A stretch of DNA of 34,000 nt from Acidobacteriota bacterium (GCA_016933615.1 JAFGAO010000158.1:1-34000), one strand, 5' to 3'. Positions 7,211-15,790 are shown, numbered from the stretch's first letter. The notes: a model not told the origin generated them from the sequence alone. Program-made: numbers and translations.

Positions 7211-8251
7211 CTATTTGGATTTTTCCTTATTTTCAGCCGGGGCCGCCGGTTTTTTCAGTCCCAGCATTTCCCGCAATTTCGCATTCAACTCGTCGGCTAT
7301 TTCAGCGTGTTCTCGGAGAAACTGCTTCGCGTTTTCCCTGCCCTGCCCCAGGCGCTCCCCTTTATAGGAAAACCAGGCGCCGCTTTTGTCCACCAGTTTC
7401 CGTTCCACGGCAAGATCGACAAGATCGCCTTCATAGGAAATGCCTTCGTTGTATATGATATCGAATTCAGCGTCCCTGAAAGGAGGCGCCATTTTATTTT
7501 TGACGATCTTTACCCGCGTCCTGTTTCCGATGTCCTGGGCTCCTTCCTTGATGGACCCGATCCTGCGTATATCCACACGAATCGAGGAATAAAATTTCAG
7601 GGCCCTGCCTCCGGTAGTGGTTTCGGGATTTCCGAACATGACGCCGATCTTTTCACGAATCTGGTTGATGAATATGAGGCAGGTATTCGATTTATAGACG
7701 ATTGCCGTCAGCTTGCGCATGGCCTGCGACATCAGCCTTGCCTGCAACCCGGGAAGCGAATCGCCCATTTCCCCTTCGAGTTCGGCCCTGGGAACCAGGG
7801 CGGCCACGGAGTCGACGACGATAATATCCAGGGCGCCGCTGCGGATGAGCACCTCGGCGATCTCCAGCGCCTGTTCGCCGCTGTCGGGCTGGGACACGAG
7901 CAGATCGTCGGTATTGACTCCGAGCCTTTTCGCATAGGTGGGGTCCATGGCGTGTTCGGCGTCGATAAACGCGGCCGCGCCTCCGGCTTTCTGCGCCTGG
8001 GCGACCGCGTGCAGGGAAATGGTCGTTTTGCCCCCCGACTCGGGGCCGAAAATTTCCACCACACGGCCGCGCGGGAAACCGCCGATGCCCAGGGCTGCGT
8101 CGAAAGAGAGGGAACCGGTGGAAATGGTCTGAACGCCGGTACTGTCGACGCGCCCCCCCAGGCGCATGATGGATCCCTTGCCGAACTGCTTTTCAATCTG
8201 CATCAGGGCCATATCGATCGCCTTGCTTTTATTGCTTCGCTCGTCCGCCAT
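7211..8251 (-). CDS. recA: Recombinase RecA
   Basis: RecA (346 residues) forms nucleoprotein filaments for homologous recombination and activates LexA cleavage. Walker A is GPESGGKT (69-76), Walker B lies in [12 protein letters not shown], and the mobile loops L1 ([17 protein letters not shown]) and L2 ([18 protein letters not shown]) are intact. The C-terminal tail is charged and ends in Lys/Glu/Ser. The start at 8251 gives the standard [16 protein letters not shown] opening, with GGAGG about ten bases upstream; a longer in-frame extension to 8368 lies inside the promoter region and is rejected. No recX follows; leuC does. A good promoter is seen about 115 bases upstream. I did not recognise a LexA box with confidence. 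Confidence 0.98.
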   Translation of the reverse strand: MADERSNKSKAIDMALMQIEKQFGKGSIMRLGGRVDSTGVQTISTGSLSFDAALGIGGFPRGRVVEIFGPESGGKTTISLHAVAQAQKAGGAAAFIDAEHAMDPTYAKRLGVNTDDLLVSQPDSGEQALEIAEVLIRSGALDIIVVDSVAALVPRAELEGEMGDSLPGLQARLMSQAMRKLTAIVYKSNTCLIFINQIREKIGVMFGNPETTTGGRALKFYSSIRVDIRRIGSIKEGAQDIGNRTRVKIVKNKMAPPFRDAEFDIIYNEGISYEGDLVDLAVERKLVDKSGAWFSYKGERLGQGRENAKQFLREHAEIADELNAKLREMLGLKKPAAPAENKEKSK

Positions 8252-8366
8252 CACGCACTTCCCTCCATCAAGGATATTTATGAAAAAGGTTTCAATATAT
8301 TCAATTGCAAGTTCACGGATTGAGCCGGAATTTATTCTAAAAATCCGCCTGAGCGCCCGGACCCGC

Positions 8367-8396
8367 ATTATCCTATCATGAGCGGTCCAAGGTCAA
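8367..8396 (-). promoter_or_regulatory. recA promoter
   Basis: On the minus strand TTGACC (8391-8396), an 18-base spacer and GATAAT (8367-8372) match the sigma-70 consensus at 5/6 and 5/6. The predicted transcript would have a 5' leader of about 110 bases before the recA ATG. Confidence 0.55.
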
Positions 8397-8451
8397 ATAA
8401 TACCGCTGCATGTTGAAGCTATGAACGTTTCATGCTGAAAGAAAAGAGCGT

Positions 8452-8573
8452 CGTTGCACGTTTTTCAGGGGATTGTATTTGTTTTCCACCCTTGGGCTTC
8501 ATCAATCAGCCTGGGAACGTGCAACGAAGCAGTTGTTTTTAACCTGCAGCTTCGGAAGGTTCAACGTGCAACG
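8452..8573. repeat. CGTTGCASGTT element, 122 bp
   Basis: It is bounded by perfect inverted ends CGTTGCACGTT (8452-8462) and AACGTGCAACG (8563-8573), with an internal AACGTGCAACG at 8516-8526. Its core AATCAGCCTGGGAACGTGCAA and the following CGAAGCAGTTGTTTTTAAC are nearly the same as in the copy at 9414-9545. No target duplication is evident. Confidence 0.75.
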
Positions 8574-8617
8574 GTAAATCAACTATGGGATACTGTCGGT
8601 CCCGGAGGAATAATTAC

Positions 8618-9409
8618 ATGGCAAAAGAGAAATGGGCTCTCATTCTGGGCGCATCCAGCGGCTTCGGCGCCGCCGCATGCCTGGAGCTGGCGCGAAACGG
8701 GCATCACATCGCGGGGGTGCACCTGGATCGCAGAAGCACCGCTGCCGGCGCGGAGAAACTCGCGGATGCCATACGAACCCTCGGCCGCCGGGCGCTGTTT
8801 TTCAACTGCAACGCCTCCGACGCAGACCGCCGCGGCGGAGTCATTCAGGACTGCAGCGAAGCCATCCTTTCCTCGGGCGGCACCGGATTTTCGGCGATGC
8901 TGCATTCTCTCGCCTTCGGCACGTTGAAACCCTACATCCACGAGGAACCGGGGAAAAGGATCCGGCCGGCCGATATGAATATGACGTTGGACGTTATGGC
9001 ACACAGCCTCGTTTACTGGATCCAGGATCTTCTGGACGCCGGGCTGCTCGAAAGGGGGGCGAAGGTATTCGCCATGACCAGCGCCGGGGGGCACCGGGTC
9101 TGGCCCGCCTACGGGGCCGTATCCGCCGCCAAGGCATCGCTGGAGGCGCATATCCGGCAGCTGGCGGTGGAGCTGGCGCCGGCAGGCATCGCCGTAAACG
9201 GACTTCAGGCCGGCGTCACCGATACTCCCGCCGCCCGCAGGATCCCCGGCAGTGAAGAAATGTTTTCCCGCGCCCTGGAATCCAATCCCGGGAAGCGGCT
9301 GACAAAGCCGGCGGATGCCGCATCCGTCATGGCCGCACTCTGTCTTTGTAAATCCACCTGGATGACGGGAAACATCATCAGAATCGATGGAGGGGAAGAT
9401 CTTATATAA
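8618..9409 (+). CDS. SDR-family oxidoreductase, FabI/FabL-type (putative enoyl-ACP reductase)
   Basis: This 263-residue short-chain dehydrogenase/reductase has the N-terminal dinucleotide-binding motif GASSGFG (11-17). Its catalytic pair is Tyr165 and Lys172, spaced Y-X6-K (YGAVSAAK). Classical SDRs use Y-X3-K; Y-X6-K is the mark of the divergent enoyl-ACP reductases FabI and FabL. The text around it (SAAKASLEAHIRQLAVELAP, then VNGLQAGVTDTPA) reads closest to FabL (enoyl-ACP reductase III). A role in fatty-acid elongation, reducing trans-2-enoyl-ACP, is therefore likely but unproven; other divergent SDRs share the spacing. The start is ATG 8618 with GGAGGAA upstream; an earlier in-frame start lacks a ribosome site. 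A repeat element begins four bases after the stop and separates it from rpmB. Confidence 0.8.
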   Translation: MAKEKWALILGASSGFGAAACLELARNGHHIAGVHLDRRSTAAGAEKLADAIRTLGRRALFFNCNASDADRRGGVIQDCSEAILSSGGTGFSAMLHSLAFGTLKPYIHEEPGKRIRPADMNMTLDVMAHSLVYWIQDLLDAGLLERGAKVFAMTSAGGHRVWPAYGAVSAAKASLEAHIRQLAVELAPAGIAVNGLQAGVTDTPAARRIPGSEEMFSRALESNPGKRLTKPADAASVMAALCLCKSTWMTGNIIRIDGGEDLI

Positions 9410-9413
9410 AAGC

Positions 9414-9545
9414 CGTTGCACGTTAAAAGAAAAAAGATCGTTGAACGTCGAGGGATATCATTTTAACTTTTTTAAATCAGCCTGAAAACGTGCAACGAAG
9501 CGGTTGCCTTTAACGTTCAACGTGTAAACTTTCCAACCTGCAACG
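9414..9545. repeat. CGTTGCASGTT element, 132 bp
   Basis: The left end is CGTTGCACGTT (9414-9424) and the right end AACCTGCAACG (9535-9545), inverted except for one base. It holds internal decamer variants (GTTGAACGTC, AACGTGCAAC, AACGTTCAAC, AACGTGTAAA). The core AATCAGCCTGAAAACGTGCAA and what follows align with the 8452-8573 copy. It starts four bases after the SDR stop. Confidence 0.75.
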
Positions 9546-9566
9546 CTTTTTAAGTGATGTTCATGA

Positions 9567-9595
9567 TTGACTTTAGGGAAAATGGTTGATAGTAT
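9567..9595 (+). promoter_or_regulatory. rpmB promoter
   Basis: TTGACT (9567-9572), a 17-base spacer and TAGTAT (9590-9595) match the consensus at 5/6 and 4/6. Transcription would begin near 9602, about 23 bases before the rpmB ATG, with GGGGGAG as the ribosome site between. Confidence 0.5.
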
Positions 9596-9624
9596 TTCCA
9601 ATTTTTAGAGGGGGGAGAAGCGCC

Positions 9625-9816
9625 ATGCCAATGAAGTGCTACGTTTGCGAGAAGAAACCGATTTTCGGCAGCACGATCTCACATGCCCACAACGTCCGCT
9701 CCAGAAAATTCTACCCTAACCTTCAGAGCATAAAAATCCTGGAAAACGGCACCATAAAAAGAGTCAAAGTCTGCACCCGCTGCCTGAGATCCGGCAAGGT
9801 CCGGAAAGCGATTTAA
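9625..9816 (+). CDS. rpmB: 50S ribosomal protein L28
   Basis: This 63-residue L28 is a large-subunit protein near the E site. The GSTISHAHNVRSRKFYPNLQ block is the family signature. It keeps the zinc-ribbon cysteines Cys5/Cys8 (CYVC) and Cys50/Cys53 (CTRC), so it is the zinc-binding (C+) form. ATG 9625 follows GGGGGAG; a second ATG two codons later is possible. It stands alone with its own promoter, not next to rpmG. No convincing terminator is seen in the 136 bases after it, where it converges with the DUF3014 gene. Confidence 0.93.
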   Translation: MPMKCYVCEKKPIFGSTISHAHNVRSRKFYPNLQSIKILENGTIKRVKVCTRCLRSGKVRKAI

Positions 9817-9952
9817 CCCCGGCCGCCCGTCCGTCGATCCGGTTTAAAAATTTCTCAAACCCGACCCGAACAGAAAAACGGCGGCATCATGCTTTTTTCA
9901 CGTCATCTTAATCATGAAGGCTTGTAGTGAATAAAGCACCACGCCCCTTTTT

Positions 9953-10711
9953 TTATAATGCCAGGTACTGTACGATTTCCCTTATCTTTGCCTGGATTAC
10001 GGCTATATTATCCGGACCCATGCGAAGCAGGTGTTTTTGGGGAGCGCTCAGTTTCTCCAGTTCGGGATCCGAAAACACATAATTCAAAACGTCTTTTTCA
10101 AGGTAAATCCTATCCCGGACAATGGGCGTTTCCAGCAGCGCACGAACGGCCTTCCGGAGCGTTGCATTGAAATCTTCGTCCGGATACCCCATGTCTCTGT
10201 ATGCCTGCCGTATGGGCAGCCTGAGCCGCTTGTATAGAGTCGCGCATCCCTTGGCGTCGAGCGACATCACGGCCGCGGCAATCCGGAAATATCTCTCGTA
10301 GCCGGCGGGGTCCAGGAATAGTTTTCCCGCCTCTTCGCGCACCCCGAAATCTCCCTCGATCCTGACAAAATCCATCGGGCGCCGCGGGCTTTCCCCGTTT
10401 GCGATCAGGTCCACCGTTGTTACGAATCTCCGGATTAGATAATCCGTCATCAGCCACTCGGCCAGCGCGGGATGCGATGAAAGTTCCCCGGCCAAAGTGC
10501 GCACCAGATCATCGCTTGTATTCAGCGGCACCTCGATGGGCTCGATGATTTCTTCTTCAGGCTGCTCCCCGGCAGGGTACGCTTCCCCGGGCGGAGTGAA
10601 TTCCGGGTTTTCCGGATGCTCCGAAGGCCTGATAAGAAAAAAATAAACTGCGACCGCTGCCGCAACCAGGATAATCACACCAGCCGGAATGACCGCTTTC
10701 TTTTTTATCAT
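9953..10711 (-). CDS. DUF3014 single-pass membrane protein
   Basis: The 252-residue protein starts with a short basic MIKKK stretch and one membrane helix (about 8-27, VIPAGVIILVAAAVAVYFFL). A Pro/Glu-rich linker follows (29-60), then a helical DUF3014 domain with the conserved LAEWLMTDYLIRRFVTTVDLIANG segment (split here for reading: LAEWLMTDY, then LIRRFVTTVD) and YERYFRIAAAV. The bulk is probably periplasmic. Function is unknown; the domain is widespread in Gram-negative bacteria. Its start overlaps the rel stop by four bases (ATGA at 10708-10711), so it is translationally coupled to the stringent-response gene. That link is suggestive only. Confidence 0.78.
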   Translation of the reverse strand: MIKKKAVIPAGVIILVAAAVAVYFFLIRPSEHPENPEFTPPGEAYPAGEQPEEEIIEPIEVPLNTSDDLVRTLAGELSSHPALAEWLMTDYLIRRFVTTVDLIANGESPRRPMDFVRIEGDFGVREEAGKLFLDPAGYERYFRIAAAVMSLDAKGCATLYKRLRLPIRQAYRDMGYPDEDFNATLRKAVRALLETPIVRDRIYLEKDVLNYVFSDPELEKLSAPQKHLLRMGPDNIAVIQAKIREIVQYLAL

Positions 10712-12879
10712 GATTCAACCTCCATCCTGCGTTCGATATCCTCAATGCCGCGTATGGATTTGAGGTTCTGGATCACGCGCTGAAGATGCTTCACGTCGGA
10801 GATGTCCACGGTGATCTCTATCGTCCCTTTACCCGAATCAGGATCCGTCCTCGTGCGTGAGTCGCGGATATTGGTATTGAGGTTGGATATGGTGGAGGCG
10901 ATATCCGCCAGGATGCCCTGGCGGTCCCGGATGGAGATGGAAAGGCCGACGCTGAAAAGTTCCTTTTCATCCCCATCCACCCATTCCACATCCGTCATCC
11001 GGTCGGATCCCAGTAAATTGACCACATTGGGGCAGTTTGCCGCGTGAACGGAAATTCCCTTGCCGCGGGTAATATAGCCCACGATCTCGTCTCCCCTGAT
11101 CGGATTGCAGCATTTGCTTCGGTAAACCAGCAGCCCTCCCTGCCCATGGACCGTGATGGCCGAATCGTTTCCGCTGCGGATGCCCCGGACCTCCCCCGCC
11201 GCGGGTAATTTTGGGGGCGCTTCGTTTTGAGGAGCCATGTCCGGAAACAATCGCGACAATATCTGTCGGGGAGAAATCGTGCCGAATCCGGCTGCCGGGT
11301 AGATTTCCTCGATTTTTTTGAGCCCGAACTGCTCCATCACTTCAGCCAGGCTCTTCATGAGCTTCACTTTTTTCCAGGTTGTCTTGAACTTGCGCGACTC
11401 TTTCTCCATCAACTTCCGGCCCAGCTCCGAGGCGTCCTCTCTTTCCTGCTTGTTGATCCAGTGCTTTATTTTGCTGCGGGCGCGGCTTGTCTTGACGCAA
11501 GCGAGCCAGTCCCGGCTGGGAGCCGAGTCTTTGGAAGTGACAATCTCAATAATTTCACCGTTCTTCACCTTGTGCTTTAAGGGCACGATCCGGTTATTGA
11601 CCTTGGCGGCCTTGCATTGATGCCCGACTTCGGTGTGAATGGCATATGCAAAGTCGATTACGGACGCGTCCCGCGGAAGCGTGACCACTTCTCCCCGCGG
11701 CGTAAAACAATAAACTTCATCCGGATAGAGATCCACCTTGAGGTTGCTTATAAACTCCCGGGGGTCGCTGACGTCATTCTGGGATTCTATCAGCTGGCGC
11801 AGCCAGCGGAACTGTTCCTCTCCCTCCACGGCGCCGAGTTTCCCCTCCTTGTATTTCCAGTGGGCCGCGATGCCTTCTTCGGCGATCCTGTGCATTTCCT
11901 GGGTCCTGATCTGGATCTCGAAAGGTTGTCCGTTCCTGCCGATGACGGACGTATGCAGGGATTGATAGAGATTGGGCCTCGGTATGGCGATGTAATCTTT
12001 GATGCGCCCCGGCACCGGTTTCCACAGGTTGTGCAGGGTTCCCAATATGGTGTAGCAGTTCTTGACGGTGTCGGTGATGACCCGGATCGCTATAAAATCG
12101 AATACTTCGTCAATGCCGATCTTCTGGCGCTTCATCTTCGAGTAGACGCCGTATATACGCTTGATGCGATACTCGAGCTGCGCCGGAATCCCGTGGCCGT
12201 CCAGTTCCTTCCTGATGGTGCCGACGGCTTCCTCGATAAAATCATGATCCACGGCCCGGCGGGCTTCTATCAGGGACACTGTGTTCTGATACGCCACGGG
12301 ATCCAGAAAACTGAACGCCAGATCCTCCAGTTCGCCCCGGACCCTGGCCATTCCCAACCTGTGCGCCAGAGGGGCGTAGACCTCCAGCGTCTCCTGCGAG
12401 ATCCTTTCGCGGCTTTCGGGGGAAAGATACTGCAGGGTCCTCATATTATGCAGGCGGTCGGCCAGCTTTACGAAGAGAACCCGGATGTCGCTTACCATGG
12501 CCAGAAGCATTTTCCTGAAATTCTCCGCCTGCTTCTGGCGATGCGAGGTGAATTCAACCTGGGATATTTTCGTGACCCCGTCGACCAGCTGAAAGACCTC
12601 GTCGCCGAACTGTTTCCTCAGTTTCTCGGGGGACATCAGGGTGTCTTCCAGAACGTCATGCAGCAGCCCGGCCGTCACGGTCACGACATCCAGTTTGAGC
12701 TCTGCGAGGATATTGGCAACTTCAATCGGGTGCGTGAGGTAGGGCTCCCCGTTCATACGAAGCTGCCCCTTGTGATATTTGGCGGAGACGACATATCCCC
12801 GCTGTATCAATTCAATGGGGGCGTTCGGATGCCACTGCCGGACTTTTTCAGCAAGATCTTCATACCGTATCATTTGCAT
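10708..12879 (-). CDS. rel: Bifunctional (p)ppGpp synthetase/hydrolase Rel (RelA/SpoT family)
   Basis: The 723-residue long RSH protein makes and degrades (p)ppGpp in the stringent response. The HD hydrolase domain (about 20-200) keeps His50 in YLTHPIEVA and the His74-Asp75 pair in LLHDVLEDT, so hydrolysis should be active. The synthetase domain (about 235-355) shows YRIKRIYGVYSKMKRQK, DEVFDFIAIRVI and RPNLYQSLHTSV. The basic RIKR context is of the bifunctional (RXKD) rather than RelA-only (EXDD) type. TGS (about 385-450, VYCFTPRGEVVTLPRDASVIDFAYAIHTEVG region), a zinc-finger-like stretch (KCCNPIRGDEIVGYITRGKG) and a C-terminal ACT domain follow. No Shine-Dalgarno is visible; ATG at 12879 or 12873 could serve. 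DUF3014 follows with a 4-base overlap. Confidence 0.95.
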   Translation of the reverse strand: MQMIRYEDLAEKVRQWHPNAPIELIQRGYVVSAKYHKGQLRMNGEPYLTHPIEVANILAELKLDVVTVTAGLLHDVLEDTLMSPEKLRKQFGDEVFQLVDGVTKISQVEFTSHRQKQAENFRKMLLAMVSDIRVLFVKLADRLHNMRTLQYLSPESRERISQETLEVYAPLAHRLGMARVRGELEDLAFSFLDPVAYQNTVSLIEARRAVDHDFIEEAVGTIRKELDGHGIPAQLEYRIKRIYGVYSKMKRQKIGIDEVFDFIAIRVITDTVKNCYTILGTLHNLWKPVPGRIKDYIAIPRPNLYQSLHTSVIGRNGQPFEIQIRTQEMHRIAEEGIAAHWKYKEGKLGAVEGEEQFRWLRQLIESQNDVSDPREFISNLKVDLYPDEVYCFTPRGEVVTLPRDASVIDFAYAIHTEVGHQCKAAKVNNRIVPLKHKVKNGEIIEIVTSKDSAPSRDWLACVKTSRARSKIKHWINKQEREDASELGRKLMEKESRKFKTTWKKVKLMKSLAEVMEQFGLKKIEEIYPAAGFGTISPRQILSRLFPDMAPQNEAPPKLPAAGEVRGIRSGNDSAITVHGQGGLLVYRSKCCNPIRGDEIVGYITRGKGISVHAANCPNVVNLLGSDRMTDVEWVDGDEKELFSVGLSISIRDRQGILADIASTISNLNTNIRDSRTRTDPDSGKGTIEITVDISDVKHLQRVIQNLKSIRGIEDIERRMEVES

Positions 12880-12895
12880 ACGCGCGCTCTAAAGC

Positions 12896-12901
12896 ATTAT
12901 A
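12896..12901 (-). promoter_or_regulatory. Possible -10 box for rel
   Basis: A perfect TATAAT lies on the minus strand only 17 bases before the rel ATG. No good -35 is seen at 17 bases. If real, the mRNA would have a leader of about ten bases, matching the absence of a ribosome site. The rest of the 12880-13075 gap shows only a short perfect palindrome, CGCGGGATCTCCCGCG (13021-13036). Confidence 0.25.
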
Positions 12902-13075
12902 GGACATCGCGGAACAGCTTCGAAACTGTAATTGTGAAAGATATGTGCCCGCTCCTACGGACCCATCCGCGGCCCTTCAAGCGCGCGGAATCCGCGTATT
13001 TTCAATCGCACCGGCAAAGGCGCGGGATCTCCCGCGGGACTGGAAATTCCTAAGATTTTCAAGTGTTGTCTTTGC

Positions 13076-13104
13076 AAAAAAAAAGGGCGGAAAAGCATCC
13101 GCCC
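13076..13104 (-). terminator. Intrinsic terminator of the tonB operon
   Basis: On the minus strand GGGCGG, an 8-base loop, CCGCCC and then nine T residues. It lies 36 bases after the TPR-lipoprotein stop and closes the tonB-exbB-exbD-exbD-TPR unit before rel. Confidence 0.9.
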
Positions 13105-13139
13105 TGAATATATAGGCAAACGAATCCAAAAGAAGAAAG

Positions 13140-13961
13140 CTACCTGCCCAAGTCGAGTTCTCTATGCTGCGAGGCCTTTTCCGCCTCAGCCTTCAGTTTG
13201 AGTTGAATGGACTTGTTGTAGAGTATATCCGCCTGGTTGATCAGCTTCAGCTTGGCTTCCTCATCCTCTTCCATCTTGGCTTTTTCGCGCAAAAGCAGGT
13301 TCTGGTACATCATGGCATCGAAATAATCGGGGCGTATTTCGAGAGCCTTTTCGAGGCTGTCCAGCCCTTCCTCGATATAACCCCGCAACGTATCCTTGTC
13401 CGCATCTTCGAGGAATTCGATGTTTTCACCCAGGGTGCCTGTTTCCTCGTTGACGGTGTCGAAATCCATTACGGCGATGCGGTAATGGGCTTCCGCCATC
13501 TGCTCTCTTTCTTCTTGCGTCTGCGGCTCGACCGCCAGGACCCGGCGGCACCACTCCTTGGTCTGCTCGACTTTATTCATCTGGTAGCTGAGGCTGGCAA
13601 TGGCCAGCATCGCGCCGATATTCGGCTTCCCTGCGGCTTGAGACCGATCCACGACCTCGGCGAAAGTTGCAACGGCTTTTTCACCCATCTGTTCGCTCTT
13701 GGGATCCATCGATCCCGGAACAAACTGCAGCATATACGCAGTCGCCAGGTACATGCGGGGAACGTCCTCCGGAAAGTCCGGATCCAGCGCTATCGACTTC
13801 TGGAAGAACTGCGCTGCGGCATCGTATTTTTGATCTGTGAATGCCTTTACGCCCTTGTTGAGATTATCTCTGGACTGCAGTCTTTTGATAAAACCGCAGC
13901 CGGACAGGGGGAATACTGCCAGAAGAAACAAGGCGGCTAGCCACCTAGTGTTAACCCTCAT
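13140..13961 (-). CDS. TPR-repeat lipoprotein
   Basis: The 273-residue protein has a lipoprotein signal peptide (about 1-22) with lipobox LSGC, so it is predicted to be acylated and anchored in a membrane facing the periplasm. Next come tetratricopeptide-like helices: NLNKGVKAFTDQKYDAAAQF and FFQKSIALDPDFPE (first repeat), a middle pair around GAMLAIASLSYQMNKVEQTK, and GLDSLEKALEIRPDYFDAM (third). The acidic C-terminus is helical (KAKMEEDEEAKLKL). ATG 13961 has TTGGAGG eight bases upstream; an earlier in-frame start would put six residues before the signal peptide. It is the last gene of the TonB operon and may be an adaptor for that energised complex, as TPR proteins are in several deltaproteobacterial ExbBD clusters. 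Partner and cargo are unknown. Confidence 0.82.
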   Translation of the reverse strand: MRVNTRWLAALFLLAVFPLSGCGFIKRLQSRDNLNKGVKAFTDQKYDAAAQFFQKSIALDPDFPEDVPRMYLATAYMLQFVPGSMDPKSEQMGEKAVATFAEVVDRSQAAGKPNIGAMLAIASLSYQMNKVEQTKEWCRRVLAVEPQTQEEREQMAEAHYRIAVMDFDTVNEETGTLGENIEFLEDADKDTLRGYIEEGLDSLEKALEIRPDYFDAMMYQNLLLREKAKMEEDEEAKLKLINQADILYNKSIQLKLKAEAEKASQHRELDLGR

Positions 13962-14012
13962 TGTGTGGCCTCCAAACAATATTTTTATCTGAGCGCGCGG
14001 TGGGGAACGGTA

Positions 14013-14426
14013 TCAGCGAATTTCTTCCGTAATGAGTCCTATTTCTCCCACGCCCGCACCCTTGGCTATATCAATAATTCTCACTACATCGCCGTAAGGC
14101 AAACGGGGACTGGCACTTACAAACATGTTTTTGTTTGACCGGGCGCTGTAAATCTTCTCAAGCTCTCTCCCCAAATTGGCGATGCTGACCTGCTCCTGGT
14201 TTATGGCAATCTGTGCGGACTCGCCGATCGAGACGACGATTACATTTGAATCCACCTCAACCGGTTCGTTGGTTTCCGGCTGCTGGGGCACTTTCACATC
14301 CAGATCCATCTGGCGCACCGGAGTGATAACCATAAAAATGATTAGCAGCACCAGAAGGATATCAATGTAAGGCGTTATATTGATATCCGACATGGACCCC
14401 TTACCGCTACTTACACTCATTGACAT
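14013..14426 (-). CDS. exbD: ExbD/TolR-family biopolymer transport protein (second copy in operon)
   Basis: The 137-residue protein has one membrane helix (about 19-39, YIDILLVLLIIFMVI) holding the proton-path aspartate Asp22, after the family motif SDINITPYIDI. The rest is a periplasmic ExbD domain (NMFVSASPRLPYGDVVRIID). It should form the proton channel with ExbB and energise TonB. AAAGGG lies upstream of ATG 14426; an earlier in-frame start adds nine residues without a better site. The 230 bases separating it from the other exbD hold no gene: only a GC palindrome (14582-14597) and an imperfect hairpin near 14498-14525. Confidence 0.88.
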   Translation of the reverse strand: MSMSVSSGKGSMSDINITPYIDILLVLLIIFMVITPVRQMDLDVKVPQQPETNEPVEVDSNVIVVSIGESAQIAINQEQVSIANLGRELEKIYSARSNKNMFVSASPRLPYGDVVRIIDIAKGAGVGEIGLITEEIR

Positions 14427-14656
14427 GGTAAATCCCTTTCTTTCACACGGCATCCGGGATTGGGAGTTGCCGGGTTCCCCAAACCCGCCTTCACGGTTCC
14501 GGATCGCGACCGGAAAACCGCCGGGAAACCTTGGGCAATAAGCAATCCGGAATAGTACCTACCCTTCAGAATCAGGGTCCCGGGCGCCGGCGCGCCCGCA
14601 CCCATGACCGGCCGACACGCAAGGCGGCGGCCTGAAAAAAGATGGAACCGTATAAA

Positions 14657-15079
14657 TCAGTTTTTATCCAGTTCCGCCATCAAGCCGATACGGTCGACTC
14701 CGGCGCGTCTGCACCCATCGACAACCTCCACGACGCGGCCGTAGGCCAGCGCCGTATCCGCCTTCAGAAAGATCGTCCGGTTGATCTCTCCGGCGGTGTA
14801 TCTTTGAACAAGATAATCATAGAGGTCGTTGTCCGTAATCGGCTGCTTTTTCAGGTACAGCCTGCCCTCACGGTTCAATGCGATGACAACGGCATCCTGA
14901 GCATCCGCCTCCGGCGCATCCAGGGGATTTTTCGCTTTCGGAAGATTCACGGTAATTCCGCTCTGAAGGAGTGGCGTCGTTATCATGAAAATGATGAGCA
15001 GCACCAGCATGATGTCCGCCATCGGCGTGACATTGATGTCTGCAGTTACCTTGCTTTTACCCAGCCCACGTCTAGCCAC
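14657..15079 (-). CDS. exbD: ExbD/TolR-family biopolymer transport protein (first copy in operon)
   Basis: The 140-residue paralogue of the next gene has the same layout: a short basic N-terminus, ADINVTPMADIMLVLLII with Asp22 in the helix, and a periplasmic domain ending DRIGLMAELDKN. It overlaps the exbB stop by eight bases (15072-15079), so it is translationally coupled and is probably the main ExbD partner. The two ExbDs differ clearly outside the transmembrane motif, which points to distinct roles or a heteromeric channel rather than a recent duplication. Confidence 0.9.
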   Translation of the reverse strand: MARRGLGKSKVTADINVTPMADIMLVLLIIFMITTPLLQSGITVNLPKAKNPLDAPEADAQDAVVIALNREGRLYLKKQPITDNDLYDYLVQRYTAGEINRTIFLKADTALAYGRVVEVVDGCRRAGVDRIGLMAELDKN

Positions 15080-15743
15080 GGCCTTCGCTCCGTCTCTTCA
15101 GGAAGTAATCGATAAGTTCCGAGGAGGAGTTATCCATCTCAACCGTGAACGTTTCGACCTTGTTGGTGAAGTAGTTGAACGCCCATACCGCCGGCACCGC
15201 GACGAAAAGACCGATCGCCGTGGCGACCAGCGCTTCGGCGATACCGCCGGCGACCGCGGCGATACCCGCGGTCTCCTCGGTTTTCATCCCCGTAAACGCG
15301 TTGATGATGCCGACGGTGGTTCCGAACAGTCCGACGAAGGGTGCCGTTGCACCGATGGTGGCCAGACCGCCGAGCCCTCTTTTCAGATCCTCGATCGCGA
15401 TGGCCGTCGCTCTTTCCAGGGCTCTCTTGGAGGCTTCGATGATTTCTCCGGGAATATCCTGGCTCTTGGTATGCGCCTGCAATTCGTGCAGGCCGCTTAC
15501 CAGGACTTTGGCCAAATGGCTCTTGTTGTACTGTTCGCCCAATGCGATGGCCTCGTCTATCTTGCCGTCCTTCAGGCATTCAGCCACCGCCGGCGTAAAC
15601 AGCCGCGACTGTTTGCGGGCCTGGTGATAGGTTACCCATCGCTCAATCATTACACTAATCGAATAGGCGGATAGAATAACCAGGAGAAATACGACACCCT
15701 TGGCCAACCAGCCCATTGATTCCCACAGCTCCATCATACTCAT
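15072..15743 (-). CDS. exbB: MotA/TolQ/ExbB proton channel family protein
   Basis: The 223-residue protein has three predicted membrane helices: about 12-33 (LAKGVVFLLVILSAYSISVM), 125-150 (GLGGLATIGATAPFVGLFGT) and 162-190 (GIAEALVATAIGLFVAVPAV). Between the first two lies a long cytoplasmic stretch. GATAPFVGLFGTTVGII is the TolQ/ExbB signature, with channel Thr residues present in helices 2 and 3. It would use the proton motive force to drive TonB together with ExbD. ATG 15743 has GGAGGGG seven bases upstream. Confidence 0.92.
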   Translation of the reverse strand: MSMMELWESMGWLAKGVVFLLVILSAYSISVMIERWVTYHQARKQSRLFTPAVAECLKDGKIDEAIALGEQYNKSHLAKVLVSGLHELQAHTKSQDIPGEIIEASKRALERATAIAIEDLKRGLGGLATIGATAPFVGLFGTTVGIINAFTGMKTEETAGIAAVAGGIAEALVATAIGLFVAVPAVWAFNYFTNKVETFTVEMDNSSSELIDYFLKRRSEGRG

Positions 15744-15790
15744 GTAGATCCCCTCCGAATTTCTAAGATCCTTTAGTTATTTAAAATGAA

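Larger units (their letters stand above)
8252..8617. other. Divergent recA / SDR intergenic region
   Basis: This 366-base region separates divergent recA (-) and the SDR gene (+). It holds the recA promoter (8367-8396), a repeat element (8452-8573) and the SDR ribosome site GGAGGAA at 8604-8610. Between 8407 and 8440 there are further degenerate GTTGAA/GAACGTT words. No gene is seen. Confidence 0.6.

Noticed and set aside
8252-8400. LexA box upstream of recA
   Set aside because: I could not match a known deltaproteobacterial or E. coli SOS box; only a sigma-70-like promoter is supported.
8407-9545. CRISPR array suggested by repeated GTTGCA words
   Set aside because: Units are 10-11 bases, in both orientations, with no uniform repeat or spacer length and no cas genes.
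14582-14597. Terminator between the two exbD genes
   Set aside because: GGGCGCCGGCGCGCCC is a palindrome without a usable loop or T-run; the genes are likely to be co-transcribed.
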